Positions 7,795 to 16,953 of a stretch of 64,000 bases of DNA are shown here, piece by piece. The DNA lies in the NCBI RefSeq assembly GCF_014863545.1, contig NZ_CP062260.1, forward strand, positions 4,039,001 to 4,103,000, read 5' to 3'. Position 1 is the stretch's first letter, and the number at the start of each line of letters is the position of its first letter. A program made the translations under genes and the position numbers. The stretch is from Paenibacillus sp. JNUCC32. Its GTDB lineage: Bacteria > Bacillota > Bacilli > Paenibacillales > Paenibacillaceae. The notes under the pieces were generated by a model. The model worked only from the letters and a program-made list of their open reading frames with translations. It was not told the origin of the DNA and ran no database searches.

Positions 7795-8898
7795 ATGCAT
7801 CTGGAATATGTCGGCATTCTGCTCAACAACAATACGTATCGCAGAATTTCCAGCGGGAGAATCGGCACTGAATCACTGGCCAACTACGAAGAAGCTGCTG
7901 CCATGAATGGGTTGGTTCCTTGTTTTTTTACAATCCATCATATTTCACTAGAGACTGGAAAGGTGACTGGTTTTGTTCCGGCTCCAGCTGGATATTCGCA
8001 AGTGCATATTCCCATCCCACGCGTTATTCATATGCGGGCTATTTATCATAAAAAACAGGAGCAGGCGCTGATTGATCAACTGATCAAGCGCGGGGTATTC
8101 GTTTATAACGGGCGTACGCGTTACGGTAAAAACGTTATACATCATATGCTGGAACAGGACCAGGGGATATTACCATCCCTGCCTCATACGGTAGAAGCTA
8201 CCCCTGCCTCGATTCGCTCCATGCTGAGCCAGCACGGGGATCTCGTTCTAAAACCATGCAATGGAAGCATCGGGGTTGGTATCATGCGCTTAAAAGGTAA
8301 CTCTTTACGCAGTCAATTCACTTACTCCCGCTCATCCCCATCGGCTAAAGGTTGGAGAACGGTTACCTTGCCGCCCGGAAAGCTCCATCCTCTGATCTAT
8401 CAGCGGATTAGGCAAGCTCCATTCGTTGTACAGCAGCGCATACCGCTTGCCGAATATGATGACCGCCCCTTTGATATCCGAGTTACCGTTCAGCGCGGGG
8501 GAAGCGGACGCTGGGAAGTCGCCGGCATGTTCGCCAAAACATCGGCTCCACGAACGTTTGTCTCCAACATTGCTCAAGGCGGCTCAGCCTATCGGGTCCC
8601 GGACATACTCGCCCGCTGCATGCCTGACTTGCCTGTAGGACTTACCATCGAACGAATTGCTGAGTTTTCCCTCCATGTCGCCAAGACGCTGTCCTTGTAT
8701 ATTCCGTACGCAGCTGATTTTGGAATGGATGTCGGCATTACCGAGAATGGAAAGATCTATTTCATTGAATGCAATGGCTGCGATCAACGTTATGGATTTC
8801 GGGAAGCCGGAATGGAGGAAGTTTGGAAATACTCATACTACAATCCGATGGCTTTTGCCCGGTATCTTTATGATAACGGGGTCTGGCCGCATTATTGA
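7795..8898 (+). CDS. YheC/YheD family endospore-coat-associated ATP-grasp protein
   Basis: A 367-residue protein. The N-terminal 100 residues form the YheC/D-specific domain, and the remainder is an ATP-grasp fold: DLVLKPCNGSIGVGIMRL is the Gly-rich ATP loop with its Lys, PFDIRVTVQRGGSGRW and AADFGMDVGITENGKIYFIECNG carry the acidic metal ligands. ATP-grasp enzymes join a carboxylate to an amine or thiol; the YheC/D substrate is unknown. AAGGAGGG before the ATG at 7795 decides the start over one seven codons upstream. It is divergent from the GT4 gene and closes the putative spore-surface cluster. Confidence 0.85.
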   Translation: MHLEYVGILLNNNTYRRISSGRIGTESLANYEEAAAMNGLVPCFFTIHHISLETGKVTGFVPAPAGYSQVHIPIPRVIHMRAIYHKKQEQALIDQLIKRGVFVYNGRTRYGKNVIHHMLEQDQGILPSLPHTVEATPASIRSMLSQHGDLVLKPCNGSIGVGIMRLKGNSLRSQFTYSRSSPSAKGWRTVTLPPGKLHPLIYQRIRQAPFVVQQRIPLAEYDDRPFDIRVTVQRGGSGRWEVAGMFAKTSAPRTFVSNIAQGGSAYRVPDILARCMPDLPVGLTIERIAEFSLHVAKTLSLYIPYAADFGMDVGITENGKIYFIECNGCDQRYGFREAGMEEVWKYSYYNPMAFARYLYDNGVWPHY

Positions 8899-8905
8899 AT
8901 GAAAA

Positions 8906-8940
8906 AACCAGCCTCCCCCTGAGAACGGGAGAGGCTGGTT
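8906..8940. terminator. Bidirectional terminator between convergent genes
   Basis: A 10-bp stem AACCAGCCTC/GAGGCTGGTT (8906-8915 with 8931-8940). A run of A before it gives TTTTTT on the minus strand, so it mainly ends the transcript of the large gene stopping at 8951; it also lies eight bases past the plus-strand gene ending at 8898. Confidence 0.8.
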
Positions 8941-8950
8941 CATGACGATT

Positions 8951-11900
8951 TTAATGGGGAACCTGGGATTTGAAATCCCCTTTACTGGATTGATCCGCAT
9001 GGTAAAATACGACATCCCCATCCAGCAGGGTAAATCTTTTGCCATACGGATCGGTATAGGTTCGGCTGTACCCTTCAAGCTGCCACTGATTCATGAGCGG
9101 TGCATGAATGTATTGCAGATGGGGCTTGGCCGTATTGCCCTCCCGGATCGTCTCGATGTTGAAATTGACCACGATATACCCCTTCTTCAGAAATACAGAG
9201 GACTTCTCGTCCAATCGGTTACTCCGCCCATAAGCCGCCAGATCCGTTCCTTTCTTCACCACGTAGACGTCGGAGGGAAGGCTGTATTCACCGTACCAGC
9301 GCTGAACAGCGGCGTTGGCCCGCTCTCCGTCAACGGAGGTTGGCAGCCCCGACTTTGGCCCAATCAATGTTCGAATGCCGGAAGGCAGCAGCATCCAGTC
9401 GAGCCGACCTACCCAGGTCTTGCTCTTGCTGATCTTCTCCATATACTGCTTCGCGTAGGCCGCCGGGGACATTCCCGCCGGTGCCCCACCGTGGTTGTAT
9501 AGATACGAAGCGGTATCCTGCAGTTCCTCTTGGGGTACATTGCGCAGCCTTTCATTCAGAATGACGTAACGCTTCTCCGTATCCTGCGGGGAACCGATTC
9601 GAATGAACTTCCGGTTTCCACTGTGGTAATACAGATCGACAGGCTGACGTCCGCTGCCGTCTTTATCCACGAAATAAAAGCTCGGCGTAACCGAAATGCC
9701 GTCCTGCGCCCCGAACATATTGCCCTTCGTCTTCAAATCGAATTTGAAGTGGTATCCTGTCTTCACGGCCGCATTCTTATACCCCTGTGCCGGATGCTTG
9801 CCCGGAGCGATGGGAAGCGTATAAGGCAGCGCGTTCCCCCGGGCCTCGCCGTCAATGCCGCGGAGTCCTGTCCAATAGGACGCCCCGCTTGGTGACGCAT
9901 TCCCTTTTTGTTTGCGGAAGACCGTCTCCCAGTTATAATCGGCAATATCCGTGATATGAAAATCATACACGCGCCCGATCACTTCCACAGGTTCTATATC
10001 CGTAGCCACATGGTGGGATAAATTCGTGTTGGCATCGGGCTGCGTCGTATAGTCGGGCGGCGCGTTCTCCGCAATCGTACGGAAGTACACCTGGTAATCG
10101 CCCTCATCTACCCACACCGGCAGAAAAAACTCCGTGTCCAGCTGTGCCGTCGGGATCGTGATCCAAGTGTCTTTGGGATAGAAGATGCGCTTGTCGCTGC
10201 TGTACACATCGAACGGAAAATAAACCTGCTTCGATCTTACATACTTCGCATAGTCCCGGTTTCCGTATCCCTGAATGTTCCGATGCTGGCCTGAGGTAGG
10301 GATGCGTACCGTAAACGGCCGATCCAAGATGAAGGCGGACCGATTCGGATTGGGGGTCGTCTTCTGGTTGTGGGCCTGATCATCCGTTACGGAGGAATAG
10401 TTGACGACCGGGGTGTGGACCGTGACGGTGTTTATGGCGTTGACCGGGAACGATTGAGGGGACCCGCCATTAATGTTGCCCGGGATGAGCTCGTAATCAA
10501 TCGTACCGGTGCTCGCCGTGTTCGCTTTATTCAACAGCGTACTGCTGATAAGATAGTTTCTGCCGTACAATACGTCTCTTTGAATCGTCGCTGCCGGAGG
10601 GATAATCCCTGGTGATGGCGCCGCTCCCTGTGCCCAGCTGTCACTCATGACGGTAGATCCGTTAAACAGGACTTTGTCGTTTCTTACCTGGTTTTGGCCC
10701 ACGGCCGACTCGGCTGCGGACGTAAAATCCGTTGTCGGCACCGCCGGCCTGCTTGAACCGCCTGAAACGGTTTCCGTCCCTAAATCCACTTCTTCGCATG
10801 AAGCAGGCTCCACATGATCGTCAAGACTCGCGCTGTGATCGGACGTAAGAACGGGAGGTGTGTAACCGGCCGGAGTGAGGCTCACCGAACCGCTTGGCAA
10901 AGCATAGTTGCTGACAGTCGTTTTGGACAGCTTATAAACCTCCAGGTTATCGATTTGCCAGTAGGAGTACGGCCTCGTTATCGTCACCTGTTCTTCTACC
11001 GGAACCTCTTCTTCCATAGGTTCATCGGGCGTGCCGGGATCATCCGGTCCTGAGCTTGGCGTTCCCGGGATCGTCCAGGTGAGAAGGTATGTTTTTTTGA
11101 CGGGAACGGTGTAGGTGATCTCCCCCGTCATGTTCGCCCATTGGTTCTTGTACAGATAATTGAGGCCAAACACATTGACGTACAGGGATTCCGAAGTCGG
11201 TATCCCGTCAAGAACATCAAACTTTTCTGAATCCCGGTTATCCGCCTTAATGACGCCCGTTGCCACGGGGTCCATTACCGTGTGCGAAGTAACAGTTCCC
11301 TTTCTCGCAGCACCGATTTGGATCCCGCATGTGTTGGGCGGGCCGCCTGAGCCTCCATCTCCACCGCCGCCGCCTCCTCCGTTATTTCCGCACGATGACC
11401 CTGTCCCGACCTGTATCATGGCATCGTCGGTTTCGTCCAAGGCTTGGGCCGTGTCCTTAAAATGAGCCGTAATCGTCGCTTGCCCCGTCGTTGCCACGGC
11501 TGTAACCACACCGGAAGCGTTCACGGACATGATGCTGTTATCCGAGCTTCGCCAAGTCAACTTATCGTGTCTTTGCAGATTATATGTACTTCCGTCTACC
11601 TTCGTTAATTTCGCTGTAAGTTGAAAGGTACCGGCCGGTGGAACACAGGTGGGGCCGGTAATTTCCAGGCTTGATGTTCCATCTGCAAAGGTGGCTCGGA
11701 GGAGTTTGTCTTTGTACATATAAGTGTAGGAATCAAAGTCTACAAAGAATTTGGAGAAGTACCAGACCTGCTTGGCTCCTGGATTAGCCCAATATTTATT
11801 ATAGTCATCATTATTGAAGGATTGACTATAGTACATTCTAATACTATCTAAACTAATAACCTCAGCCACTTGTCCGACTAATGTACTTGGATCTGTTGTT

Positions 11901-12634
11901 CCTGAAGATCCATGTACATCTGGTATCGTAGATTGTCGATCTACTCTTGTGTTAGATGATTTAATTTCACTTGTATCAATTGCTCCGTTACGAATCCAAG
12001 TCCCTTCCAATGGGTGGCCAGGTTCATTAATTAAAAAAGCACTTGTCCGAGGAATTGGTAAAGACAACTTGTCATCCGTACATCCAGGATACTTGGGTAG
12101 CTGATGCCCTTGAATAGTTTCTTTCTGGACATTTCTGTTACAACTAGGATGTGTATTGTCCATAATTGTTCCATTAGTACTTGAAGCTTTCCACAACTGT
12201 CCATAGCCATGCCCTGCATCGCTTACTGACCATCTATCCCAATAATACACTCCTCCATAATTTGTGTTATTACTTGACTTAACTTTCAATCTTGTACCGC
12301 TAAGAGTATCCTTTCCATTCCATGTCGTAGAACCAGGTTTAAATCCTATAACTGATCTTATTGGATTATTGGTTGTTTTATTAACCCATTCCAATTTCTT
12401 GATTACTTTACCTGCAGGTGCGCTTACAGTTATCCTTGTTGTTTCCAATTCTTGCTTATCAGAAAACAGATACCCACTATAATCATAATCATCAGAATCT
12501 GTAGTAAAGTCATATGTTATATTTTGTGTAGTCTCAGCAGCATCAACTGAAGCAATTACTGGTCCAACCAATGATAACAACGATATTAAAATAGAATACA
12601 TCGCAACAAGACTAATGCTCTTTTTTAAAGTCAT
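8951..12634 (-). CDS. Large secreted multi-domain protein with BIG2 Ig-like domain
   Basis: A 1,227-residue exported protein. It has a signal peptide (LKKSISLVAMYSILISLLS, cleaved near ASVDAAE), an N-terminal beta-rich region, a BIG2-type Ig domain at about 325-415 (FQLTAKLTKVDGSTY to ASGVVTAVATTGQATITAHF), a poly-Gly/Ser linker near 420-440, and a long C-terminal region whose segment FFLPVWVDEGDYQVYFRTIAEN recalls DUF5704. It has no SLH domain of its own and starts ten bases after the SLH gene, so the two probably form a surface complex. The ATG at 12634 is chosen (AAGGTGG upstream) over a GTG three codons earlier. The 5' quarter is markedly AT-rich compared with the rest of the gene. Confidence 0.8.
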   Translation of the reverse strand: MTLKKSISLVAMYSILISLLSLVGPVIASVDAAETTQNITYDFTTDSDDYDYSGYLFSDKQELETTRITVSAPAGKVIKKLEWVNKTTNNPIRSVIGFKPGSTTWNGKDTLSGTRLKVKSSNNTNYGGVYYWDRWSVSDAGHGYGQLWKASSTNGTIMDNTHPSCNRNVQKETIQGHQLPKYPGCTDDKLSLPIPRTSAFLINEPGHPLEGTWIRNGAIDTSEIKSSNTRVDRQSTIPDVHGSSGTTDPSTLVGQVAEVISLDSIRMYYSQSFNNDDYNKYWANPGAKQVWYFSKFFVDFDSYTYMYKDKLLRATFADGTSSLEITGPTCVPPAGTFQLTAKLTKVDGSTYNLQRHDKLTWRSSDNSIMSVNASGVVTAVATTGQATITAHFKDTAQALDETDDAMIQVGTGSSCGNNGGGGGGGDGGSGGPPNTCGIQIGAARKGTVTSHTVMDPVATGVIKADNRDSEKFDVLDGIPTSESLYVNVFGLNYLYKNQWANMTGEITYTVPVKKTYLLTWTIPGTPSSGPDDPGTPDEPMEEEVPVEEQVTITRPYSYWQIDNLEVYKLSKTTVSNYALPSGSVSLTPAGYTPPVLTSDHSASLDDHVEPASCEEVDLGTETVSGGSSRPAVPTTDFTSAAESAVGQNQVRNDKVLFNGSTVMSDSWAQGAAPSPGIIPPAATIQRDVLYGRNYLISSTLLNKANTASTGTIDYELIPGNINGGSPQSFPVNAINTVTVHTPVVNYSSVTDDQAHNQKTTPNPNRSAFILDRPFTVRIPTSGQHRNIQGYGNRDYAKYVRSKQVYFPFDVYSSDKRIFYPKDTWITIPTAQLDTEFFLPVWVDEGDYQVYFRTIAENAPPDYTTQPDANTNLSHHVATDIEPVEVIGRVYDFHITDIADYNWETVFRKQKGNASPSGASYWTGLRGIDGEARGNALPYTLPIAPGKHPAQGYKNAAVKTGYHFKFDLKTKGNMFGAQDGISVTPSFYFVDKDGSGRQPVDLYYHSGNRKFIRIGSPQDTEKRYVILNERLRNVPQEELQDTASYLYNHGGAPAGMSPAAYAKQYMEKISKSKTWVGRLDWMLLPSGIRTLIGPKSGLPTSVDGERANAAVQRWYGEYSLPSDVYVVKKGTDLAAYGRSNRLDEKSSVFLKKGYIVVNFNIETIREGNTAKPHLQYIHAPLMNQWQLEGYSRTYTDPYGKRFTLLDGDVVFYHADQSSKGDFKSQVPH

Positions 12635-12644
12635 AGTTACCACC

Positions 12645-13847
12645 TTAACGGATAAGTTTTGACCTTGAAAGAGTACTTTGATAAACTTTTGAACCCCTCG
12701 AAATAGTCTCTACCAAGATATCAACTGTACCTTCCGTACTAAATCCATCTTTCGGAATAGCTATGCCATAAATCTGCTTCCTAGGATCTCTTGATTCTAA
12801 AGGATAAGGCATATTTAACATCGCTGAGTTGGGCTGACCATTAAAGCCTAATATTATTAAGTTAAGCCGATCTATTGGATATGACTGTGGTTTCTTATTG
12901 ACAGCTAAATGAGATTTTAAAAGAATGATGTAAACCTCTAAATCATCAGTAAGAGCATTTGATTTTCCTCCAAATTTCCATACCAGTTTATCTTTACTTG
13001 GAAGTAATTTGCGGTTTGGATCTTTCGGATCATTCCAATCTATTGCAATAAGTTCATCAACTTGGGCTACTACGGATCCATCCGGCGCTCCGAAACGCAA
13101 TTTGGATGTTTTCCATGAATCAATTCCAAAATTTTTGTTATGATTATCCGGCCCATTAAAAATCTCCGGTGCCACCGAGAAAATATTCGTCTTGTGCCAA
13201 TACACCTCAGCAGCAGCTACTGCATATTTATCCACGGGAAGCTCCTTGCCGCCTTTTACCTGAAGCAGTCGCTCAATGACCGCAATCGCTTGAGCTCTTG
13301 TGGTAGCGCCTGTTGGTGATATTACGCCCGGGGCGGTCCCGGATATGATGCCATCCTTGGATGCAAGATACATCCACTGCTTATCCTCTACATTTTTGTA
13401 CCCCAGTGCTTTTACCGCCAGTTTGGACATTTCTTCACGCGTCATCCGTTGAGTCAGGTTACCGTCGGCATAATCGCCGACTTTATAGATCCCTGCCGAT
13501 TCTGCCGCCGTCACGTAAGGAGCATACCAGGAACCTGAACTTGTAGAAGCTGCCTCAAGCTCCAGGGCCGACACCGCCATTTTGATGAATTCCGCTCGGG
13601 ATACCTGTTGGTTAGGCAGGAATCTTTTATCCGGGTACCCATCCACATAACCTCGTTGTACCGCATCTTGAATAGCTGCCTGGGCCCAGTGGCCCTGAAT
13701 ATCCGTAAACTGGACAACCGGGGTCTCACGAGACTCCAACGCTTTGCCGATCGTATTGTCTTGGGCCGCCTCCGCCACGGCCGAATTCAAGCTTCCGACG
13801 ATCACGGTTAGCACCGTTAATACACTCATCAAAATCTTCTTTTTCAT
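12645..13847 (-). CDS. S-layer-homology protein
   Basis: A 400-residue exported protein with signal peptide (residues 1-27, cut near AEAAQ) and three SLH modules: FTDIQGHWAQAAIQDAVQRG (about 47-90), WYAPYVTAAESAGI (about 108-150) and WMYLASKDGIISG (about 158-200). SLH modules bind pyruvylated cell-wall polymer and anchor proteins to the wall. The C-terminal half (about 215-400) is a beta-rich domain of no recognised family. The start is the ATG after CAGGAGG. It is the first gene of a two-gene operon. Its 3' half is AT-rich, unlike the SLH-encoding 5' half, and continues into the AT-rich start of the next gene. Confidence 0.85.
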   Translation of the reverse strand: MKKKILMSVLTVLTVIVGSLNSAVAEAAQDNTIGKALESRETPVVQFTDIQGHWAQAAIQDAVQRGYVDGYPDKRFLPNQQVSRAEFIKMAVSALELEAASTSSGSWYAPYVTAAESAGIYKVGDYADGNLTQRMTREEMSKLAVKALGYKNVEDKQWMYLASKDGIISGTAPGVISPTGATTRAQAIAVIERLLQVKGGKELPVDKYAVAAAEVYWHKTNIFSVAPEIFNGPDNHNKNFGIDSWKTSKLRFGAPDGSVVAQVDELIAIDWNDPKDPNRKLLPSKDKLVWKFGGKSNALTDDLEVYIILLKSHLAVNKKPQSYPIDRLNLIILGFNGQPNSAMLNMPYPLESRDPRKQIYGIAIPKDGFSTEGTVDILVETISRGSKVYQSTLSRSKLIR

Positions 13848-14101
13848 GCATATCCTCCTGAAAATCGTTATAGATAAACCCTATGTCATTGCTTCATATC
13901 TCCTTCCTACGCCCTTGCTTAGGGACATCTACCGCCAACTCTCACAATTACACAACAATTACAGTTTTGTATGGATGAGAGAAATTGTAGTTATTTTATC
14001 ATATAATCCACTATTTTGGTATAATATTCCTAACCTGATTCTAGTTGACTAGTTGATTCATCATCTCTATTCACGACCGCAGATGTACCCTAAACATGAC
14101 A
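13848..14101. other. Upstream region of the SLH operon, no gene seen
   Basis: Together with the terminator at 14102-14149 this makes a 325-base stretch without a convincing gene. It is AT-rich around 13975-14040 and presumably holds the SLH promoter; I could not pick a -35/-10 pair with confidence. Confidence 0.4.
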
Positions 14102-14149
14102 AAACCTCGACGTTAGTCACAAAAATTTGTGTCCATTCGTTCGAGGTTT
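14102..14149 (-). terminator. Nested hairpin terminator after HTH gene
   Basis: An outer stem AAACCTCGA/TCGAGGTTT encloses an inner CACAAA/TTTGTG stem; the minus strand continues TTTTGTC. It lies 24 bases past the stop at 14173. Confidence 0.6.
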
Positions 14150-14172
14150 AATTGTTACATGTAGTGAAAGTG

Positions 14173-14571
14173 TTATAAACCGGTTGAGGATTCTTCCCGG
14201 TCCCCGGCTTGAATCTCAGCCTTCTCCGCGCTTTGCTTATATACAGCAGCCAACACCTTTTCATAAGCGCTTTCAAATTCATCCGGCAGGATCGGCTTGA
14301 TTTTGTCCATTACATTCAGCAGTTTAAATAATGCCTGTACCTCCTCTTCCGTTAAACCAAGGGGGTACATTGCAAAATGTCCAATGAAGGTATAGCCGCG
14401 GCCGCGGCCTTGGTGAGTGATGGGGATATGCATGGCACTGAGGGCATCCATATCCCGATAAATGGTTCTTTCACTGGTTCCACAGCGTTCGGCAAGCTCC
14501 CGAGCAAGTATTCCTGGTCTTGCTTGTACAAGGGTAATGATTCTCATTAGTCGGATCAGTCGGTCTGTCAT
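14173..14571 (-). CDS. HTH_11 (YafY/DeoR-type) regulator lacking WYL domain
   Basis: A 132-residue DNA-binding protein. Residues 1-60 form the winged helix: LMRIITLVQARPGILARELA and then RTIYRDMDALSAMHIPI, the recognition helix typical of YafY/DeoR regulators. Most relatives continue for about 180 more residues with a WYL ligand-sensing domain; here the protein ends after one short helical region (LGLTEEEVQALFKLL). Either it is a naturally short form or a remnant; there is no sign of a frameshifted continuation downstream because a terminator follows. GGGAG lies before the ATG. Target unknown. Confidence 0.75.
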   Translation of the reverse strand: MTDRLIRLMRIITLVQARPGILARELAERCGTSERTIYRDMDALSAMHIPITHQGRGRGYTFIGHFAMYPLGLTEEEVQALFKLLNVMDKIKPILPDEFESAYEKVLAAVYKQSAEKAEIQAGDREESSTGL

Positions 14572-14685
14572 ATGGCATTCTCCCTATCTTTCTAGTAAAT
14601 TAGACATATTTTTGTTGACTGCTAAATAGTACATTCGACCCTGATATCATTTTTCCTTTTTTATATAGGGATTCTTGTTTCCTGG

Positions 14686-15417
14686 TTATGACTTAAGTCT
14701 AAAGTCCCTTTTCCAGTTCGCATTTTCAGAATAAAACTGCTGATATGTATTCTTATATAGAACACTAAGTTTATAAAGGACTTCGGCCTCCTTTAAATAT
14801 TCCGGATCTCGAAATCGGGTTGCGTATAAAAGCATCTCATCTGCCTGTCTACGAATCAGATCTTCACCTTGAGTCAAATTCCCCTGTTCCAGCTCTTCTC
14901 TTGCCTGCTCCAGGATGAAAGCATTCTGGTATAATTTCAGTACTTTCTCTACCCGGTAATCTGCTTTTCGGTATCTCAATGTCGTATGATTGCTGAATTG
15001 AAGCGGTATCGTTCGGGACGGCTGCAAAACCACCTTCTGCTTTAGAACATCCATATAGGTCCATAAAGCAGTAACGATCGGATACACCCCCGATTGACGA
15101 GTACCGACACTCAGCTCAAGAACCAATTGCTTGGTTCTCCCTTCGGACAAAGAGCCTAAAGACAACGAGATGTTGCGATCATTCAGAATCTCTCCTTGGC
15201 AGCCATACATCTGTTCCACTTGAACGCCTTCTCCTAATTGAAGGTGCAGCTGGACTTCTTCGGCTATGCGCCGACGAAGGCCATTGGACTGCGTTTTCTG
15301 CTTCTGGACACCAGCCCTCCACTCGATCAGCAGAAAGACTTGACTAGTGCCGCCAGCGAACACATGGCTGTGGCTCCATGTATAATCCGAATACAAGCCT
15401 GACTGCAATACATCCAC
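14686..15417 (-). CDS. Protein resembling the C-terminal half of VWA-domain proteins
   Basis: A 243-residue protein with a beta-rich first half (GEGVQVEQMYGCQG, LSLGSLSEGRTKQLVLELSV, SGVYPIVTALWTYMD) and a helical second half with tetratricopeptide-like spacing (KVLKLYQNAFILEQAREELE). The first half has the pattern found after the VWA domain in bacterial Ca-activated-channel-like proteins, where a line with L-x-L-G-x-L is followed by K-x-L-L-L-E-L. The VWA domain itself, with its DxSxS metal site, is absent. It starts at a GTG preceded by GAGGAAAGAG. Function unknown; no partner gene nearby supplies the missing domain. Confidence 0.45.
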   Translation of the reverse strand: MDVLQSGLYSDYTWSHSHVFAGGTSQVFLLIEWRAGVQKQKTQSNGLRRRIAEEVQLHLQLGEGVQVEQMYGCQGEILNDRNISLSLGSLSEGRTKQLVLELSVGTRQSGVYPIVTALWTYMDVLKQKVVLQPSRTIPLQFSNHTTLRYRKADYRVEKVLKLYQNAFILEQAREELEQGNLTQGEDLIRRQADEMLLYATRFRDPEYLKEAEVLYKLSVLYKNTYQQFYSENANWKRDFRLKS

Positions 15418-15500
15418 CTCTTTCCTCTTCTTCTAATAATGTACCAATAGAGAGGGACATCTTACTGTCACGGAACATATGTTCCCATCTTAATTTCGAC

Positions 15501-15536
15501 AAAAAAAGACCACAGCCCTTATGAGCTGCGGTCTTT
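15501..15536 (-). terminator. Terminator after zinc-ribbon membrane protein
   Basis: Stem AAAGACCACAGC/GCTGCGGTCTTT (one mismatch) followed on the minus strand by a run of seven T. Confidence 0.75.
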
Positions 15537-15602
15537 CGTGGATATGCTTTATGTCAATTCGCGTACAAGGAAAACTGCGGCTAACCTCAGAATGCCCTTC
15601 CT

Positions 15603-16313
15603 TTACAATAAAATGGTGTTGACGACGGCAAGCAGCACAACATATATCCCTAAAGCGATCCCAATGAATTTGACCAGCTGGGTTGAGCCGATCCGGTACA
15701 ACTCGATTGCGGCGGCGCTGTTTGCTGCCAATCCGGTCATTAGAGCAAATACAAGGAGGAAGAAAGCCGGCTTTACCAACAAGAAGCTGAGCAGTCCACT
15801 AACGATAAGCACCGCTCCGAACGGCAGCTGGAACGAGCCCATTTTGGCGATGTAATCCTTCATGTTGAGCTTTTGTTTGGTCATTACGTTCCCGGCAAGC
15901 CAGAACGAACCCAGCAGGATGACGGTTGAGAACAATCCCAGCAAAAGAAAACGGCTCCCCATGCCGAAATCGCTTAACAAGGCGGACATCATGCCCAGTC
16001 CGGAATAGAACATCCGCTTGACTCCAAGGCCGAACAACCAAAAACCGAGGATGCTGGAGGCCATCCCGATCAGGCCATAGATCATGCCTGTTTGATCCCC
16101 CCGCATGTTCAGGGCGCTCATCGGATTTTTCAATAGATTCAGCAGCACCTGACCATCGACTTGAACGGCATGCGAGCCTCCGGCCGATGCGAAATCGGGA
16201 CGCCCATGTTCCGGCTCCGTCGCTGCCGCCGTGTATTTCGCCGAGATGTCGTTAGCGCATTGATGTGCGACGCCATCCGTTAATTCTTTACCGCAATGAA
16301 TGCAAAAGCCCAT
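15603..16313 (-). CDS. Zinc-ribbon multi-pass membrane protein
   Basis: A 236-residue protein. The N-terminus has a zinc ribbon (FCIHCGKELTDGVAHQC: CxxC then a single Cys after a His). From about residue 80 to the end are five or six hydrophobic helices. The layout, a cytoplasmic zinc ribbon followed by a membrane domain, is common in Bacillota for proteins of unknown function (YvbJ- or Yip1-like groupings). I take the ATG at 16313 (AAGGAG eleven bases before) rather than a TTG three codons earlier. A terminator follows, so it seems to be a single gene. Confidence 0.65.
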   Translation of the reverse strand: MGFCIHCGKELTDGVAHQCANDISAKYTAAATEPEHGRPDFASAGGSHAVQVDGQVLLNLLKNPMSALNMRGDQTGMIYGLIGMASSILGFWLFGLGVKRMFYSGLGMMSALLSDFGMGSRFLLLGLFSTVILLGSFWLAGNVMTKQKLNMKDYIAKMGSFQLPFGAVLIVSGLLSFLLVKPAFFLLVFALMTGLAANSAAAIELYRIGSTQLVKFIGIALGIYVVLLAVVNTILL

Positions 16314-16514
16314 TTTCTTCAAAACTCCTTTTCTCCTGTTATGGTTTATGTATACTGATTCAAGTTACAACCTAGTATAAAGGATAAATGTATTATTTTG
16401 TAACTGTTTCTGCCATAAAACGTCATATTCAGACGATATTTTCTGTTTGTTTAGGATACTCCCATCCCGCAGCAGAATGAAAACGACTTCGATAGATTAA
16501 CGCCAACCAACGCA

Positions 16515-16540
16515 AAAAAGCCCGGAGCGTTCTCCGGGTT
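16515..16540 (-). terminator. Terminator after the 52-aa stalk-domain protein
   Basis: Stem CCCGGAG/CTCCGGG around a four-base loop, with CTTTTTT next on the minus strand. Confidence 0.75.
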
Positions 16541-16573
16541 TTAAAGGCTGCTTATTTGAATATACGGGATCTA

Positions 16574-16732
16574 CTAACCTATTGCCGCTGCCGAAGCAGA
16601 CTTCGTATCTCCCATAAATCTTTCAGTGCGTTGAATGGGCGCGTACGTGACTTTATCGATTAATAAGCCGTTGCCTACGGGCTTTCCATTCACCGTTATC
16701 ATAATTTTCTTCACGTTGTTATCTTTCATCAT
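16574..16732 (-). CDS. 52-residue stalk-domain-like miniprotein
   Basis: The minus strand encodes a 52-residue protein starting at tandem ATGs (16732 and 16729) with AAAAGGAG nine bases before. The core reads KIMITVNGKPVGNGLLIDKVTYAPIQ in two parts: KIMITVNGKPVGNG and LLIDKVTYAPIQ. This is the signature start of the copper-amine-oxidase-like N-terminal (stalk) domain, in which VNGK-x-V is followed by LLIDGVTYVPLR. Here the domain stops early and ends in an Ala/Ser-rich tail, with no signal peptide and no second domain. A good terminator follows, so it looks like a complete gene. Its role is unknown. Confidence 0.6.
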   Translation of the reverse strand: MMKDNNVKKIMITVNGKPVGNGLLIDKVTYAPIQRTERFMGDTKSASAAAIG

Positions 16733-16953
16733 AATCGCAATCTCCTTTTATCTGCTAGTTCATTTTATGTTCATTTCGAATGGGATGGCCTCTATGCGCT
16801 TGCTTGAATACATTACCCGCCGAATTGGCAAGTTAAACAACTTAGCTGCGAATGGATTCACTTCCCATGCGAATGTGGGTAATATATATTAATAGAAACC
16901 TGTCGAAATCTGATTCGTATTTACTATAAATAATCGAATGGTGGTGACCCCGC

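Noticed and set aside
8942..9502. Plus-strand frame of 186 codons opposite the large secreted protein gene
   Set aside because: It lies inside a clear, longer gene with signal peptide and known domain, and its residue order looks random.
16635..16892. Plus-strand 85-residue frame with hydrophobic stretch
   Set aside because: It overlaps the well-supported 52-residue minus-strand gene and has no ribosome site.
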